This document shows, one piece after another, positions 7,229-16,106 of a stretch of DNA of 16,445 bases. The notes below the pieces were generated by a model. It saw nothing but the letters and a program-made list of their open reading frames with translations. It ran no database searches and had not been told where the DNA came from. This DNA is from Rhodospirillaceae bacterium (GTDB lineage: Bacteria > Pseudomonadota > Alphaproteobacteria > Rhodospirillales > Magnetovibrionaceae): positions 4,957 through 21,401 of the forward strand of contig NVTL01000038.1 of NCBI GenBank assembly GCA_002401565.1, given 5' to 3'. How positions within the stretch are numbered: the stretch's first letter is position 1; each line of letters starts with the position of its first letter. Made by a program: the position numbers and the translations under genes.

Positions 7229-7936
7229 ATGAAAGCTCTTATTTTTGACGTCGATGGCACTTTGGCCGATACCGAAGACGCCCACCGCAAAGCCTTTAAC
7301 GATGCTTTTGTCCAATTCAAGTTCGATTGGAACTGGGATCAGGCGTTGTATAAAAAGCTTTTAAAAGTCACGGGTGGAAAACAACGCATTCGTTTTTTCC
7401 TTGAAGACCATGATCCGAATTTTTTGAAACAAGACAAAATTGACGACTTGATTTTGTCTTTGCATCAAACCAAAACCAAATATTTCATTGAACGCCTGCA
7501 AAACGGACAAGTTCCGTTGCGTCCGGGCATCGAAGATTTGATTAATGAAGCCCGCGCTCAAGGCTTAACCATCGCCATTGCCACCACAACCACGCCGATA
7601 AACGTGCGCACATTGTTGAGTGTGAATTTGGGCGAAGAATCTTTGGACTGGTTTGCGTGCATCGGCGACGGCGGTGTCGTGCCAATTTTGAAGCCTGAAC
7701 CCGACGTTTACAACTGGGTTTTGGACAAATTAGGCCTAAAAGCCCACGAAACACTGTCTCTAGAAGACAGTCGCAACGGACTGGTTGCCAGCCAGCGCGC
7801 CAACATTCCGTGCCTTGTGGTCACCAATGATTACACCGAAGGCCAAGATTTCACAGGCTGCGTCCAAGAATGGAAAAACTATGAAGGCGTAACTGTTGAA
7901 AAACTGCAGGCTGTCCACAAAAATGCACAGTTGTGA
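7229..7936 (+). CDS. cbbY: CbbY-like HAD phosphatase (probable sugar-bisphosphate phosphatase)
   Basis: The HAD hydrolase fold is clear: motif I FDVDGTLAD with nucleophile Asp7 and acid Asp9, a threonine-rich motif II (IAIATTTTP), the motif III lysine in LKPEPDVY, and motif IV LSLEDSRNGLVAS. The cap region reads WNWDQALYKKLLKVTGGKQRI, which matches CbbY proteins (WxWDxxxYxxLLxVTGGKxRI). Well-studied CbbY removes xylulose-1,5-bisphosphate, an inhibitor of Rubisco; no Calvin-cycle genes are in this window, so a more general role as a metabolite-repair phosphatase is possible. Length from ATG 7229 is 235 residues. It stands 66 bp after yjbQ, so it may have its own promoter; TTGAAC at 7166-7171 is a possible -35 but no good -10 box follows. 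Confidence 0.85.
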   Translation: MKALIFDVDGTLADTEDAHRKAFNDAFVQFKFDWNWDQALYKKLLKVTGGKQRIRFFLEDHDPNFLKQDKIDDLILSLHQTKTKYFIERLQNGQVPLRPGIEDLINEARAQGLTIAIATTTTPINVRTLLSVNLGEESLDWFACIGDGGVVPILKPEPDVYNWVLDKLGLKAHETLSLEDSRNGLVASQRANIPCLVVTNDYTEGQDFTGCVQEWKNYEGVTVEKLQAVHKNAQL

Positions 7937-7962
7937 TTGTTGAACGTTGCGTCTATCCTGTC

Positions 7963-7968
7963 TTCAAT
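7963..7968 (+). promoter_or_regulatory. Possible sigma70-like promoter for the MBL-fold gene
   Basis: TTGAAC at 7940-7945 and TTCAAT at 7963-7968 are 17 bp apart, each matching four of six consensus bases. They lie in the 67-bp gap before the GTG start at 8004. The coordinates given are those of the -10 element. Consensus matches this loose arise often by chance. Confidence 0.25.
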
Positions 7969-8003
7969 AATAAAAATAGTACCCGAAAAAAATAGGATAA
8001 ACA

Positions 8004-8819
8004 GTGCGCGTCAAATTTTGGGGTGTACGTGGCAGCATTACCTGTGCGTACCCAGATTTTCTTGAATACGGTGGAAATACAGCTTGTGTCGAAGTTGAGG
8101 TCTTTGGTCGGACCATTATCTTTGATGCAGGCACTGGCTTGCCGTGGCTGGGCAACGAGCTGTTAAAGCGCGGCGTCAAGGAAATGGACATGTTGATGAG
8201 CCATTTTCACAATGACCACACCGCCGGATTTAACTATTTTAAACCCATCTATATCCCTGGACACACCGTGCACCTTAGGGCCGCCGAAAATTATGGCGAG
8301 ACCAGTATCGAAGGCATGATCCGCCGCCATATGCAGGCCGAACTGCACCCGGTGCAATTTGATAATTTAGAGTCAGACCTAAATTGCATTGGCTTTCAGC
8401 CGGGTGATGAATTTGACTTACACGATGGTATTCACATCAAAACCACCATGCTGACCCACCCCGCCGGGTCCACAGCCTATCGTTTGGAAGCCGACGGTAA
8501 AAGCATTGTTTACGCCACCGATACGGAACACAATCCTGACAAACCGGATCAAGGCTTATTGGCCTTGATGAAAGATGCCGATTTGGTGATTTACGATTGC
8601 ACCTATTCTGAAGACGAACTGCCCCAATACAAAGGTTGGGGTCATTCGACTTGGAACCAAGGCATCAAGCTCTGTAAATTAGCCGGGGCAAAACGCATGG
8701 CCATGTTTCATTATTCCCCCGACCACAACGACACCCAAGTCAGAGAACTTGAAAATCAAGCCAAAGCCACTTGGTCCGGAGCCTTTGGGGCTAAAGAAGG
8801 CATGGAGATTGTGCTTTAA
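8004..8819 (+). CDS. MBL-fold metallo-hydrolase
   Basis: A 271-residue cytoplasmic metallo-beta-lactamase-fold hydrolase. The metal ligands are visible in order: HFHNDH (His67, His69, Asp71, His72), His152 in LTHPAGSTAYRLE, Asp173 in YATDTEH, and a final His236 in MFHYSPDH; His214 in GWGHSTW is also conserved in this subgroup. The opening VKFWGVRGSI and GGNTACVEV stretch is typical of a widespread bacterial group often annotated as beta-lactamase-like or PhnP/cyclic-phosphodiesterase-like hydrolases. The substrate is not identifiable and antibiotic hydrolysis is not implied. The GTG start at 8004 is backed by an AGGA site at 7994-7997. The gene ends 8 bp from the end of the convergent pbpC. 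Confidence 0.88.
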   Translation: MRVKFWGVRGSITCAYPDFLEYGGNTACVEVEVFGRTIIFDAGTGLPWLGNELLKRGVKEMDMLMSHFHNDHTAGFNYFKPIYIPGHTVHLRAAENYGETSIEGMIRRHMQAELHPVQFDNLESDLNCIGFQPGDEFDLHDGIHIKTTMLTHPAGSTAYRLEADGKSIVYATDTEHNPDKPDQGLLALMKDADLVIYDCTYSEDELPQYKGWGHSTWNQGIKLCKLAGAKRMAMFHYSPDHNDTQVRELENQAKATWSGAFGAKEGMEIVL

Positions 8820-8842
8820 AGGTTCAGTTATTGGACTTTAAA
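8815..8842. terminator. Inverted repeat over the convergent gene ends (possible two-way terminator)
   Basis: TTTAAAG (8815-8821) and CTTTAAA (8836-8842) are perfect reverse complements, and TTCA/TGGA inside them extends the stem by four more pairs (one G-U) after a one-base bulge, leaving a five-base loop. It covers the stop codons of both the MBL-fold gene and pbpC. The stem is A/U rich and lacks a clear U-tract on either side, so termination is plausible only because of its position. Confidence 0.35.
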
Positions 8843-11176
8843 TTGCACACGCCCAACTGCTCCTTGAGCATCTACGGCGATCAAGTCGTGGTTGCCGATC
8901 ATCGTTGTCTTTAAAATTATTTTTGTTGATTGTCGATTGGTGATGAGCGGTTTGGCGTCTAAGTACCACGTCACATCTGGATTTTTGCTTTCGGCCCGAA
9001 CGGAAATCTTAATCACGTCCTCATCAAGAATATGAAAAATTTGACCATCATCCATACCAAGGATGCGCAGTTTATCGCGTGTAATCGGTAACGCGGCACA
9101 GGCGGAATCAAAACCGGGAATACGTGATGTGCGTCTGAATTTAGGCGGCAACCAATGTTCCAACGCCATGGGCCAAGTTGTGATTTCTTTTTGTAGGGTC
9201 GGCCCCGCTGAACAGCTGCGCAACACCCGTTGCCCGGTGTTTGCATTCACCAAAATCTGCTGCCGGGATAAATGAAATTCCGCGCCCCGTTTTGCGCCAA
9301 GTTCAGGACGTAAGGTCAGGGGTGTAATACCGTCTTTGGTATACGCCAGACGTTTCACATCACAGGCTTGTTTCGCCATTTCAAGGCTTCGCCCATCAGG
9401 CCAGCAGACCGTTTTTTGCACAACGGTTATTGGCATTTTAAGAGGGCTTAGGCGATCATCCAACAGGGAAAACGTCGTGAATAATAAAGGACCTGCAACC
9501 GTCATACCCAAAGATTTTTTCATCGGCTGTCCATCCGGATGCCCCAACCAAACACCAACCGTATATTGAGGCGTGACACCGATGGCCCACACGTCACGGT
9601 GTCCCCAGCTGGTCCCGGTTTTCCACGCAATACGCGGACGTTGAGCTTCACTTAAGCCAAAGCCAAAACCTTGCGGAGCCTTTACGCCTTGCAATGTGGT
9701 AAAGGTGATCCACGCGGCGGCGGGGCTCATCAAACGCCGAGACTGCAAAACATCATGCTCTTTCAAATACGTCAAAGGATAAACATTGCCGTCGTTCGCC
9801 AAAGCACTGTACAGAGCGACCAAGCGTTCAAGGGATGTTCCAACGCCACCCAAAATAACCGCCGGGCTGGCCGCACCACCGGGTAATTTTAACGGCTGGC
9901 CCACATGGCTTAATCGATTGACAAATTTCTGATCACCATAGGCTTCGATCAATTGCACAAAGGGAATATTCAAAGACCGTTGCAAGGCTTCGCGCGCCGC
10001 CACCGGGCCGCTGAACCCTTTGGAAAAATTGCCCGGTCTGTACGCAGTCAAAATGCGTGGAACATCCGTCAGCAAAGATTCTGAATGAATTAAACCATCA
10101 TCAATCGACAAGCCAAATAAAAACGGTTTTAAGGTCGATCCGGGCGAACGAAGTGCCGTGACCATATCCACATAGCCCGATCGTTTGGCATGGGAAAAAT
10201 CCGCTGACCCCACATAGGCCAAAACTTCGTGACTTGCATTATCCACCACCATCACGGCGGCCGATACGCGTTCACCTTGGCCCACAGCATAGGTGCGAAT
10301 GTAATCGGCCAGAGGGCGTTGCAGGTCGGATTTTATGGTGGTTTGAATCAATCGACTTTGCGGGTGTTCGCGTTTCATCCTTCGGGACAACAACGGGGCC
10401 ACCATGGGTCTTTTCAGGCTCCACACACTGACGTGTTCTTTTTTGGCTTTTTGAATGTCGTCATCGGACCAAACCTTAAAGTCAGCCAATCGATTAAGAA
10501 CTTTATTGCGGGCCTTTTCCGCGCGTTTGGGATGACGATCCGGGCGAAACCATGATGGCGATTGCGGAAGCACAGCCAATAACGCGGCTTCGGAATAACG
10601 AAGATCTAATGCTGGTTTTTGCAGGTACTGGTAACTGGCCGCCTGCACGCCTTCGATGGTGCCGCCAAAGGGAGCATAGTTTAAATACAGTTCCAAAATT
10701 TCGGTTTTGCTAAAATGCCACTCCAATTGAAAAGCTCGAAATATTTGCTGCAATTTTCCGGGTATCGTGCGGGCATGGGGATGCAAAATACGCGCAACTT
10801 GCATGGTCAAGGTCGAGCCCCCCGAAACGATCCGACCGCCTGCAATATTCTGCCCCAAGGCGCGAAATAAACTGAACGGGTTTACACCAAGATGGCTGTA
10901 AAAATGACGGTCTTCGAAGGTCAAAAGGGCTTCGATATATTTTGCTGAGACGTCCGCCAACTTAACCTGATAACGCCAAATACCCTGATAACGCCAAATA
11001 CCCTGATCGTCGGCAAAGGCTCTTAACGGTTGCCCATCGCGATCAGAAATCAGTGTCGAAAACGATTGGCTGGATGACGGCATTTTCAAAGGCCATACCG
11101 CATCGGCCACTTTTAAGGTGATCCCATAAATCAGGACCAGCCCCAAAAGTGCCAAACGGATGTGTCGTTTTGTCAT
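8828..11176 (-). CDS. pbpC: Penicillin-binding protein 1C (bifunctional transglycosylase/transpeptidase)
   Basis: A 782-residue class A penicillin-binding protein of the PbpC type (E. coli 770). One N-terminal membrane anchor (about 6-22) is followed by the GT51 glycosyltransferase domain with catalytic Glu88 in EDRHFYSH, GGSTLTMQVAR (119-129) and LYLNYAPFGG. The transpeptidase domain has Ser347 in STLK (347-350), SLN (401-403) and KTGTS (519-523). The end (about 690-782) fits the PbpC C-terminal domain. All catalytic motifs are intact. It acts on peptidoglycan at the outer face of the inner membrane. Its start overlaps the alpha-2-macroglobulin stop by an ATGA junction, the usual partnership of these genes. 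Residues GIWRYQ at 59-64 are exactly repeated at 65-70, due to an 18-bp tandem duplication. Confidence 0.97.
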   Translation of the reverse strand: MTKRHIRLALLGLVLIYGITLKVADAVWPLKMPSSSQSFSTLISDRDGQPLRAFADDQGIWRYQGIWRYQVKLADVSAKYIEALLTFEDRHFYSHLGVNPFSLFRALGQNIAGGRIVSGGSTLTMQVARILHPHARTIPGKLQQIFRAFQLEWHFSKTEILELYLNYAPFGGTIEGVQAASYQYLQKPALDLRYSEAALLAVLPQSPSWFRPDRHPKRAEKARNKVLNRLADFKVWSDDDIQKAKKEHVSVWSLKRPMVAPLLSRRMKREHPQSRLIQTTIKSDLQRPLADYIRTYAVGQGERVSAAVMVVDNASHEVLAYVGSADFSHAKRSGYVDMVTALRSPGSTLKPFLFGLSIDDGLIHSESLLTDVPRILTAYRPGNFSKGFSGPVAAREALQRSLNIPFVQLIEAYGDQKFVNRLSHVGQPLKLPGGAASPAVILGGVGTSLERLVALYSALANDGNVYPLTYLKEHDVLQSRRLMSPAAAWITFTTLQGVKAPQGFGFGLSEAQRPRIAWKTGTSWGHRDVWAIGVTPQYTVGVWLGHPDGQPMKKSLGMTVAGPLLFTTFSLLDDRLSPLKMPITVVQKTVCWPDGRSLEMAKQACDVKRLAYTKDGITPLTLRPELGAKRGAEFHLSRQQILVNANTGQRVLRSCSAGPTLQKEITTWPMALEHWLPPKFRRTSRIPGFDSACAALPITRDKLRILGMDDGQIFHILDEDVIKISVRAESKNPDVTWYLDAKPLITNRQSTKIILKTTMIGNHDLIAVDAQGAVGRVQFKVQ
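10966..11007. repeat. 18-bp perfect tandem duplication inside pbpC
   Basis: The plus-strand unit CTGATAACGCCAAATACC occurs at 10967-10984 and again at 10985-11002, with further matching bases on both flanks, giving about 2.3 copies. On the coding strand it adds one extra GIWRYQ hexapeptide in frame. Other PbpC proteins, as I know the family, have a single GxWRYP/Q-like segment here, so one copy looks like a recent slippage event, or an assembly artefact. Confidence 0.95.
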
Positions 11177-14100
11177 CTTTCAACAGTCAGCGTTCTTATG
11201 GAATTTCCCGTGCCGTTCAAGGCTGGCACATACATGGATTCCACACGAGCGGGCGGCACCAGATAAGTGCCGGGGTTAACGGCGCGCGATATGAAATAGA
11301 CATCCGTGCTGTAACCACCGTTCAGTTTAAGGGCCGCCACATAACGGTCAGACCGGAATTCCTGATGCACAAGGGTGCGCGCGTTCACAACTTTTTCCCC
11401 TAAGATATTCAAGCTGTCGAGCTTTAATGCATTGGCCAGATTTTGATTTTCAAGTTCTAAACCTGCGGGTAAAAAATTCACCAACAAGGCATCGGGGATC
11501 GTTTTTTTACTGGTCATGGTGACGCGTGTTAAAATAATTTCTCCCGTTTTTAAGGTATCACCCGTTTGCAAAAGTGTTGCTTTGTCCCCCGCCATTTTAA
11601 AATGATCGCTGGTAATTTTGATGCCGTTGTTCACATCAAATTTGGGAACCTTTGGCACACCGATCCACGCGAACGAAGCATACACATTATGGGCGGACGT
11701 ATTGACAAACTGTACGGCATCAGACGGTGCCGATAGGGCAAGGGTTTTGCCAAATTCACCCTTGGCGCCCATGGTGATGGTATTTTGAGCCACCTGCAAT
11801 TCACCGGACCACGGCGTGTCTTGGCCTTGTTTGGATAGGGTCAAAGACAGTTTAAACAGCGCGCTGCGTTCTTGCGTGCTTAACCACCGTTTCAATTTTA
11901 AATCTTCGGCCAGCGGCAAAATCATTTGCAAAACTTTGTCGCTGAGCTCAAGTGGCAGACCGTTGGTGTTTAACAAAGCATCCAACACCATCGCCCGATC
12001 TCGAATGTCTGATCCATAATCACCAAGGTACTGAGCAGACCGAGATTTCGTGAGGTTTTTCTCAATCACCCGCACGCCTTCTTCGCTGTTGCCCAAGGCC
12101 ATCATGGCAAGACCCAAATGAACACCCGGTACAGGACCTTCGGCGTTGTCTAAATATCTTTCGGCAATATCAAGCACAGGACCCAATGTGGTTTTACCAG
12201 CTTTCGCCAAAATATAAGCCGCGTAAGATCGATAAGCGACTTGGTAATGCGCGGGTGTATTCATCCACCGTTTGACGACAATCGGCGAGCGTGACCGCAC
12301 ATAGGCGTTCAAACGTTTTAAGGCTTTGTCCAACATACTTTGGGAAACATTAAAACCCGACGCTTTTAAATCCAAAAGGTATTCTGTCGCATACGCGGTC
12401 AACCAGTGTTCTTCGGGGGAATGTTTGCCCCACAGACCAAAACCACCGTTGGGCAATTGAAGTTCAAAATATCGAGCAAGGGCGCCATCCACCTTGGCTG
12501 TAATTTCGCTATCTGAAATCGTAATACCCAAACGACGACGGTCTTGATCCGATGGCAGCAAAGCAAAGGGTCTGGACTTGCTGGTGGTTTGTTCCAAGCA
12601 TCCATAAGGATATTTGGTCAGGTAATTAAAATGAGCACTGCCTTGTAAATCGGGCGTCAAGCCAATGCGCAACTGCACCTTGGTTGTTTCAGCGATCAGC
12701 GGCAATAAACTCTGATTGGGCAAATTAATCCGATCACCGGGCTTTAAAACCTGTGTGATGCGGCTGTATTCGGCAGGTGCCGGAGCCCGCACGCCCAGCC
12801 CCCATTTTCGTGTGACTTGTTCTTTGCCCATTTGCACATGAGCGACAAGATCGCCAAGGCCAATGGTGTTGGCTTGGACAACAATGTTAGACACTTCTTT
12901 CTGACCATTTTTAAGCACAAACTGATCGTTGGCAGCAACAGCCTCAAAGGCTCCTCCCGCTTTAAACGACACCGCCGCCGTGCCATCTGTTCCGGTCAGG
13001 TTTGTCACGTCCAAGGCAATATTCGCGCGATCGCCCAAGGCCAAAAAGCGTGGCATGGAAACTTGCGCAACAATCGGCGATGCAACCTTAATAGACCCGC
13101 GGTCGATGCCAAATACATCACGGCCAAAGGCCACGGCGGTTAACGTCAGTTCACCATCAAAGGCAGGCAAATCCAACGGCACCAAAGCCTCTCCATTTTT
13201 AACATAAACACGACCACTGAACAGGCTGACGATACGCACGTCGGTGACGGGTTTGTCGCCGCCCCGCAATAAATCCGCATCGCCACCCCACAGAATTTTG
13301 GCCTTGTCAGCCAAGGTTGGTTCCAAAACTTTTTCGTACATGTCGGTTAAACGCACCCCATATTTACGTTGGCTGTAAAAATAATCATGGGGGTTTTGAA
13401 CTTCGTATCCGGTTAAACTTAATGCACCGCTATCCACCGCGCTCAACGTTAAAAACATTTCTCCCGTGGGGGGCTGTCCATCTTTTGTGGTGACTTTAAC
13501 GCGGGCTTGGACTCGTTGTTCGGGTTTCCATTTTTCGGGAATGTCCAAGGCCACATCCAAGGCACGTTGGCTGCGATCTAAGGGCAAGCTGACGATGCCA
13601 AAACTGCGTTTTTTCATGTTGTCGGTTGCCCCAGTGGGGGCCACGACAAAAACACTGATGTATGCATCATGACGGGCCAAATCCTCTGGAATGGGTAAGG
13701 ATACTTCGGCACGTTTATCTTTCAAAGGCACGTGCAGAGTTTTCAGCACACCCCCGGCTTCTAACATCACCAAGGCCGAACCATTGGTCGGCGCGGCGAT
13801 TTTGATTTTGGCAATGTCACCCGGATGATACGCTTTTTTATCCAAGGCCACTGTGACCCGGTCAGGACGAATGCTTTTATTGGCCGAACGCCACGCGCTG
13901 TACCAAGATGCCCCAGCTTGAAATTTATAAACAGTCAAACTTTTGGCCGTTAAATCGGTCACTTCAAGACGGTATTGTCCCCAATCCACGGGCACTTCAA
14001 TCGGTGTCGATTGCGTATCTGCGAAAGACACCATCTGTGTCGAAACCACATATTCCTTGGATTCCGTTTGGTAATGCCAACCGTTTGTACGGGTGTACGT

Positions 14101-16101
14101 CCAAAAGTATTTCTGTTCTTCGCGCACCAAAGAAACCTTGGCCATACCTGTGCTTAAAGCAACGCCTTGTCGATTGGCGCGCACCAAATCAAAGCCAACC
14201 GATGTGCCTTTGTCTGAACGATCATTTTTAAAATGCGGCTTTACGCCAACAAAGGATTCCTTGGGCCAATACAAAATATTTTTATAACGATTAATTGCCC
14301 GACCACCCGTTTCATACAGGCTGTATGTTAAACGCACGCGGGCCGGAGTGGTCAAGCTTGTCCAGTTATAAAGGCTTTGGTTAATAATGGTTTCCGTTTG
14401 CCCATTTTTGTCCAGCTTGATATCATCAAATTTAAATTGGGCATTGATGGGGGTGCGCACATCGCCAAAAACATAGCCTTTCAGATTTTGAAACGGCTTG
14501 TTCCAGGGGAAAACCCGCGCCACCGTGGTCAGATTATTTCCAGACGCCGGAGCCCCATAAAGATAAGCCCCCTTCACTTGAACGGCGGCCATTTCCCTTA
14601 AGCCAAAGCTAGATTGTTTTGTATCGCCGTCATCAAAGGATAAACGAAGCCGTTCGGGAATGAACTCTTCGACCTTAAATTTAAAGGTTGTGGTGTCGGC
14701 TGCATTTTCAGGCCCCGACACCACCGCGCTCCAATCGCCAAGAATGCTGCTTTGGGGCAGATCATATTCAAATTGAAAATACCCCGCCGCCTGCGGTTGC
14801 ACGCGCATGGCAACTTGTGACGTGCCATCGGGATTTTGGATTTCAATGTTCAGCGCCCCTGCGATGGGTTGCCCATCTGCGTTGCGTTTTAAGACGCTGA
14901 TCACCAAATGTTCGCCGGGGCGATAAATATCGCGCGGGGAATAAACAAACAGTTCGACCTTTTTATGAGGCCGCCCACCGATTTCAAATCCGGATAAATC
15001 AAACGCTGGCGCGGTTTGGCGAAGCACGGTTAATTCATCACCTTTTTGCGCCAAAATAAAGTTCTGGCCACGGTCTTTGGGAAAGCTTTTAAATTCCACA
15101 ACACCGTTAATATCTGTCTGACCTTTGGCCCATACTTTGCCATTGGTGGTGAGGATTTTAATATCAACTTTGTCCATCAACTGTCCATTGGTGATGGCTT
15201 GAGCGATGATTCTTTTTGAATCTTTATATTCCCGCAATTGCAGGCCAATGGACGAGGCGCTGAACCATGTTGAGGATTCAAATTCAAATCCACCCGGACG
15301 GGAAATGGTCGCAAAATAAACGCCCGCTTTGGTGATGTCGCCCAATGCGGTCAACGGAACAACCGTGCGATTTCGACGGTTTTTTGCCTCCCCTGTTTGG
15401 ATGCGCGTGGTGTAAATGTGGGTGAAGAACTTATCGCGATTAACGTTATTATAATAATACGACCCGCTGCGAGCAATGCTGCCATAATTCAGAAAGAAGT
15501 TTTGAACTTTTTCATTTTTCACTCGGTAAATATTGATATCGGCTTCGGCTACATTCACCGCCAAAACAGGCAAACCCCCATCACTGCCCGGTGCAATTAC
15601 GGTGCCGTCGACTTCAAACGAAACCGTTGCGGGCAACGCGCGGGTGGTGACCGAAAAGGTTTCTTGAATGTTCAATGTGGTGGCATTCATAGCCGTCAGG
15701 CCAGAGCTCACCGACACCGTATATTTTTGTTCAGGAACCGTCGCCGTAAAATAAAGCGTGCGTCCATCCGTGCTAAGCACCGGATCGCCCAGCGGGGGCG
15801 CCACATTTAAGTGCGACATAAATTTTTGGTCGGGATTTAACGGAGCATTGAACAACAACGCCAATGTATTCACGTCCCCATATTCACGTTCTGACACATC
15901 TAATAAAGCCAACTTCATACTTGAATAGTCGATGGTCGAAGACGCTTTTATTGCCGAGTTTTCGACCGGAGACTTTGGCGTGTCCTTGGCCTGTTCGTTA
16001 TTATCATCGCCACACCCCATCAACAGTCCCGACAGAAAAACCATTAGCAATACGGGAGCCCTTAAAAAGGATGTTGCGGTTGTGTGTTGTGAAATGAGCA
16101 T
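11173..16101 (-). CDS. yfhM: Bacterial alpha-2-macroglobulin family lipoprotein (YfhM/MagD-like)
   Basis: At 1642 residues this matches E. coli YfhM (about 1650), a periplasmic protease trap. The N-terminus is a lipoprotein signal, with lipobox LMGC and lipidated Cys30; the next residue is Gly, not the Asp found in inner-membrane YfhM. Visible regions are the MG-domain segment SPRDIYRPGEHLVISVLKR (about 382-400), the VRIVSLFSGRV block (about 952), the thioester motif GCLEQ with Cys1168 and Gln1171, an alpha-helical thioester domain with repeated Leu/Ala helices, and the C-terminal receptor-like end RAVNPGTYLVPPARVESMY (about 1600). The intact CLEQ implies covalent trapping of proteases. An AAGGA site lies 9 bp before the ATG at 16101. 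It follows the TPR gene after 5 bp and overlaps pbpC. Confidence 0.96.
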   Translation of the reverse strand: MLISQHTTATSFLRAPVLLMVFLSGLLMGCGDDNNEQAKDTPKSPVENSAIKASSTIDYSSMKLALLDVSEREYGDVNTLALLFNAPLNPDQKFMSHLNVAPPLGDPVLSTDGRTLYFTATVPEQKYTVSVSSGLTAMNATTLNIQETFSVTTRALPATVSFEVDGTVIAPGSDGGLPVLAVNVAEADINIYRVKNEKVQNFFLNYGSIARSGSYYYNNVNRDKFFTHIYTTRIQTGEAKNRRNRTVVPLTALGDITKAGVYFATISRPGGFEFESSTWFSASSIGLQLREYKDSKRIIAQAITNGQLMDKVDIKILTTNGKVWAKGQTDINGVVEFKSFPKDRGQNFILAQKGDELTVLRQTAPAFDLSGFEIGGRPHKKVELFVYSPRDIYRPGEHLVISVLKRNADGQPIAGALNIEIQNPDGTSQVAMRVQPQAAGYFQFEYDLPQSSILGDWSAVVSGPENAADTTTFKFKVEEFIPERLRLSFDDGDTKQSSFGLREMAAVQVKGAYLYGAPASGNNLTTVARVFPWNKPFQNLKGYVFGDVRTPINAQFKFDDIKLDKNGQTETIINQSLYNWTSLTTPARVRLTYSLYETGGRAINRYKNILYWPKESFVGVKPHFKNDRSDKGTSVGFDLVRANRQGVALSTGMAKVSLVREEQKYFWTYTRTNGWHYQTESKEYVVSTQMVSFADTQSTPIEVPVDWGQYRLEVTDLTAKSLTVYKFQAGASWYSAWRSANKSIRPDRVTVALDKKAYHPGDIAKIKIAAPTNGSALVMLEAGGVLKTLHVPLKDKRAEVSLPIPEDLARHDAYISVFVVAPTGATDNMKKRSFGIVSLPLDRSQRALDVALDIPEKWKPEQRVQARVKVTTKDGQPPTGEMFLTLSAVDSGALSLTGYEVQNPHDYFYSQRKYGVRLTDMYEKVLEPTLADKAKILWGGDADLLRGGDKPVTDVRIVSLFSGRVYVKNGEALVPLDLPAFDGELTLTAVAFGRDVFGIDRGSIKVASPIVAQVSMPRFLALGDRANIALDVTNLTGTDGTAAVSFKAGGAFEAVAANDQFVLKNGQKEVSNIVVQANTIGLGDLVAHVQMGKEQVTRKWGLGVRAPAPAEYSRITQVLKPGDRINLPNQSLLPLIAETTKVQLRIGLTPDLQGSAHFNYLTKYPYGCLEQTTSKSRPFALLPSDQDRRRLGITISDSEITAKVDGALARYFELQLPNGGFGLWGKHSPEEHWLTAYATEYLLDLKASGFNVSQSMLDKALKRLNAYVRSRSPIVVKRWMNTPAHYQVAYRSYAAYILAKAGKTTLGPVLDIAERYLDNAEGPVPGVHLGLAMMALGNSEEGVRVIEKNLTKSRSAQYLGDYGSDIRDRAMVLDALLNTNGLPLELSDKVLQMILPLAEDLKLKRWLSTQERSALFKLSLTLSKQGQDTPWSGELQVAQNTITMGAKGEFGKTLALSAPSDAVQFVNTSAHNVYASFAWIGVPKVPKFDVNNGIKITSDHFKMAGDKATLLQTGDTLKTGEIILTRVTMTSKKTIPDALLVNFLPAGLELENQNLANALKLDSLNILGEKVVNARTLVHQEFRSDRYVAALKLNGGYSTDVYFISRAVNPGTYLVPPARVESMYVPALNGTGNSIRTLTVER

Positions 16102-16106
16102 GATGA

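Noticed and set aside
8004..8819. MBL-fold protein as an antibiotic-resistance beta-lactamase
   Set aside because: It lacks a signal peptide and belongs by its VKFWGVRGSI and HPAGSTAYRLE segments to a general hydrolase group, not to the secreted beta-lactamases.
15397..15810. 137-codon plus-strand open frame opposite the alpha-2-macroglobulin gene
   Set aside because: Antisense shadow; the opposite strand encodes a recognisable A2M N-terminal region, and there is no ribosome binding site or recognisable domain.
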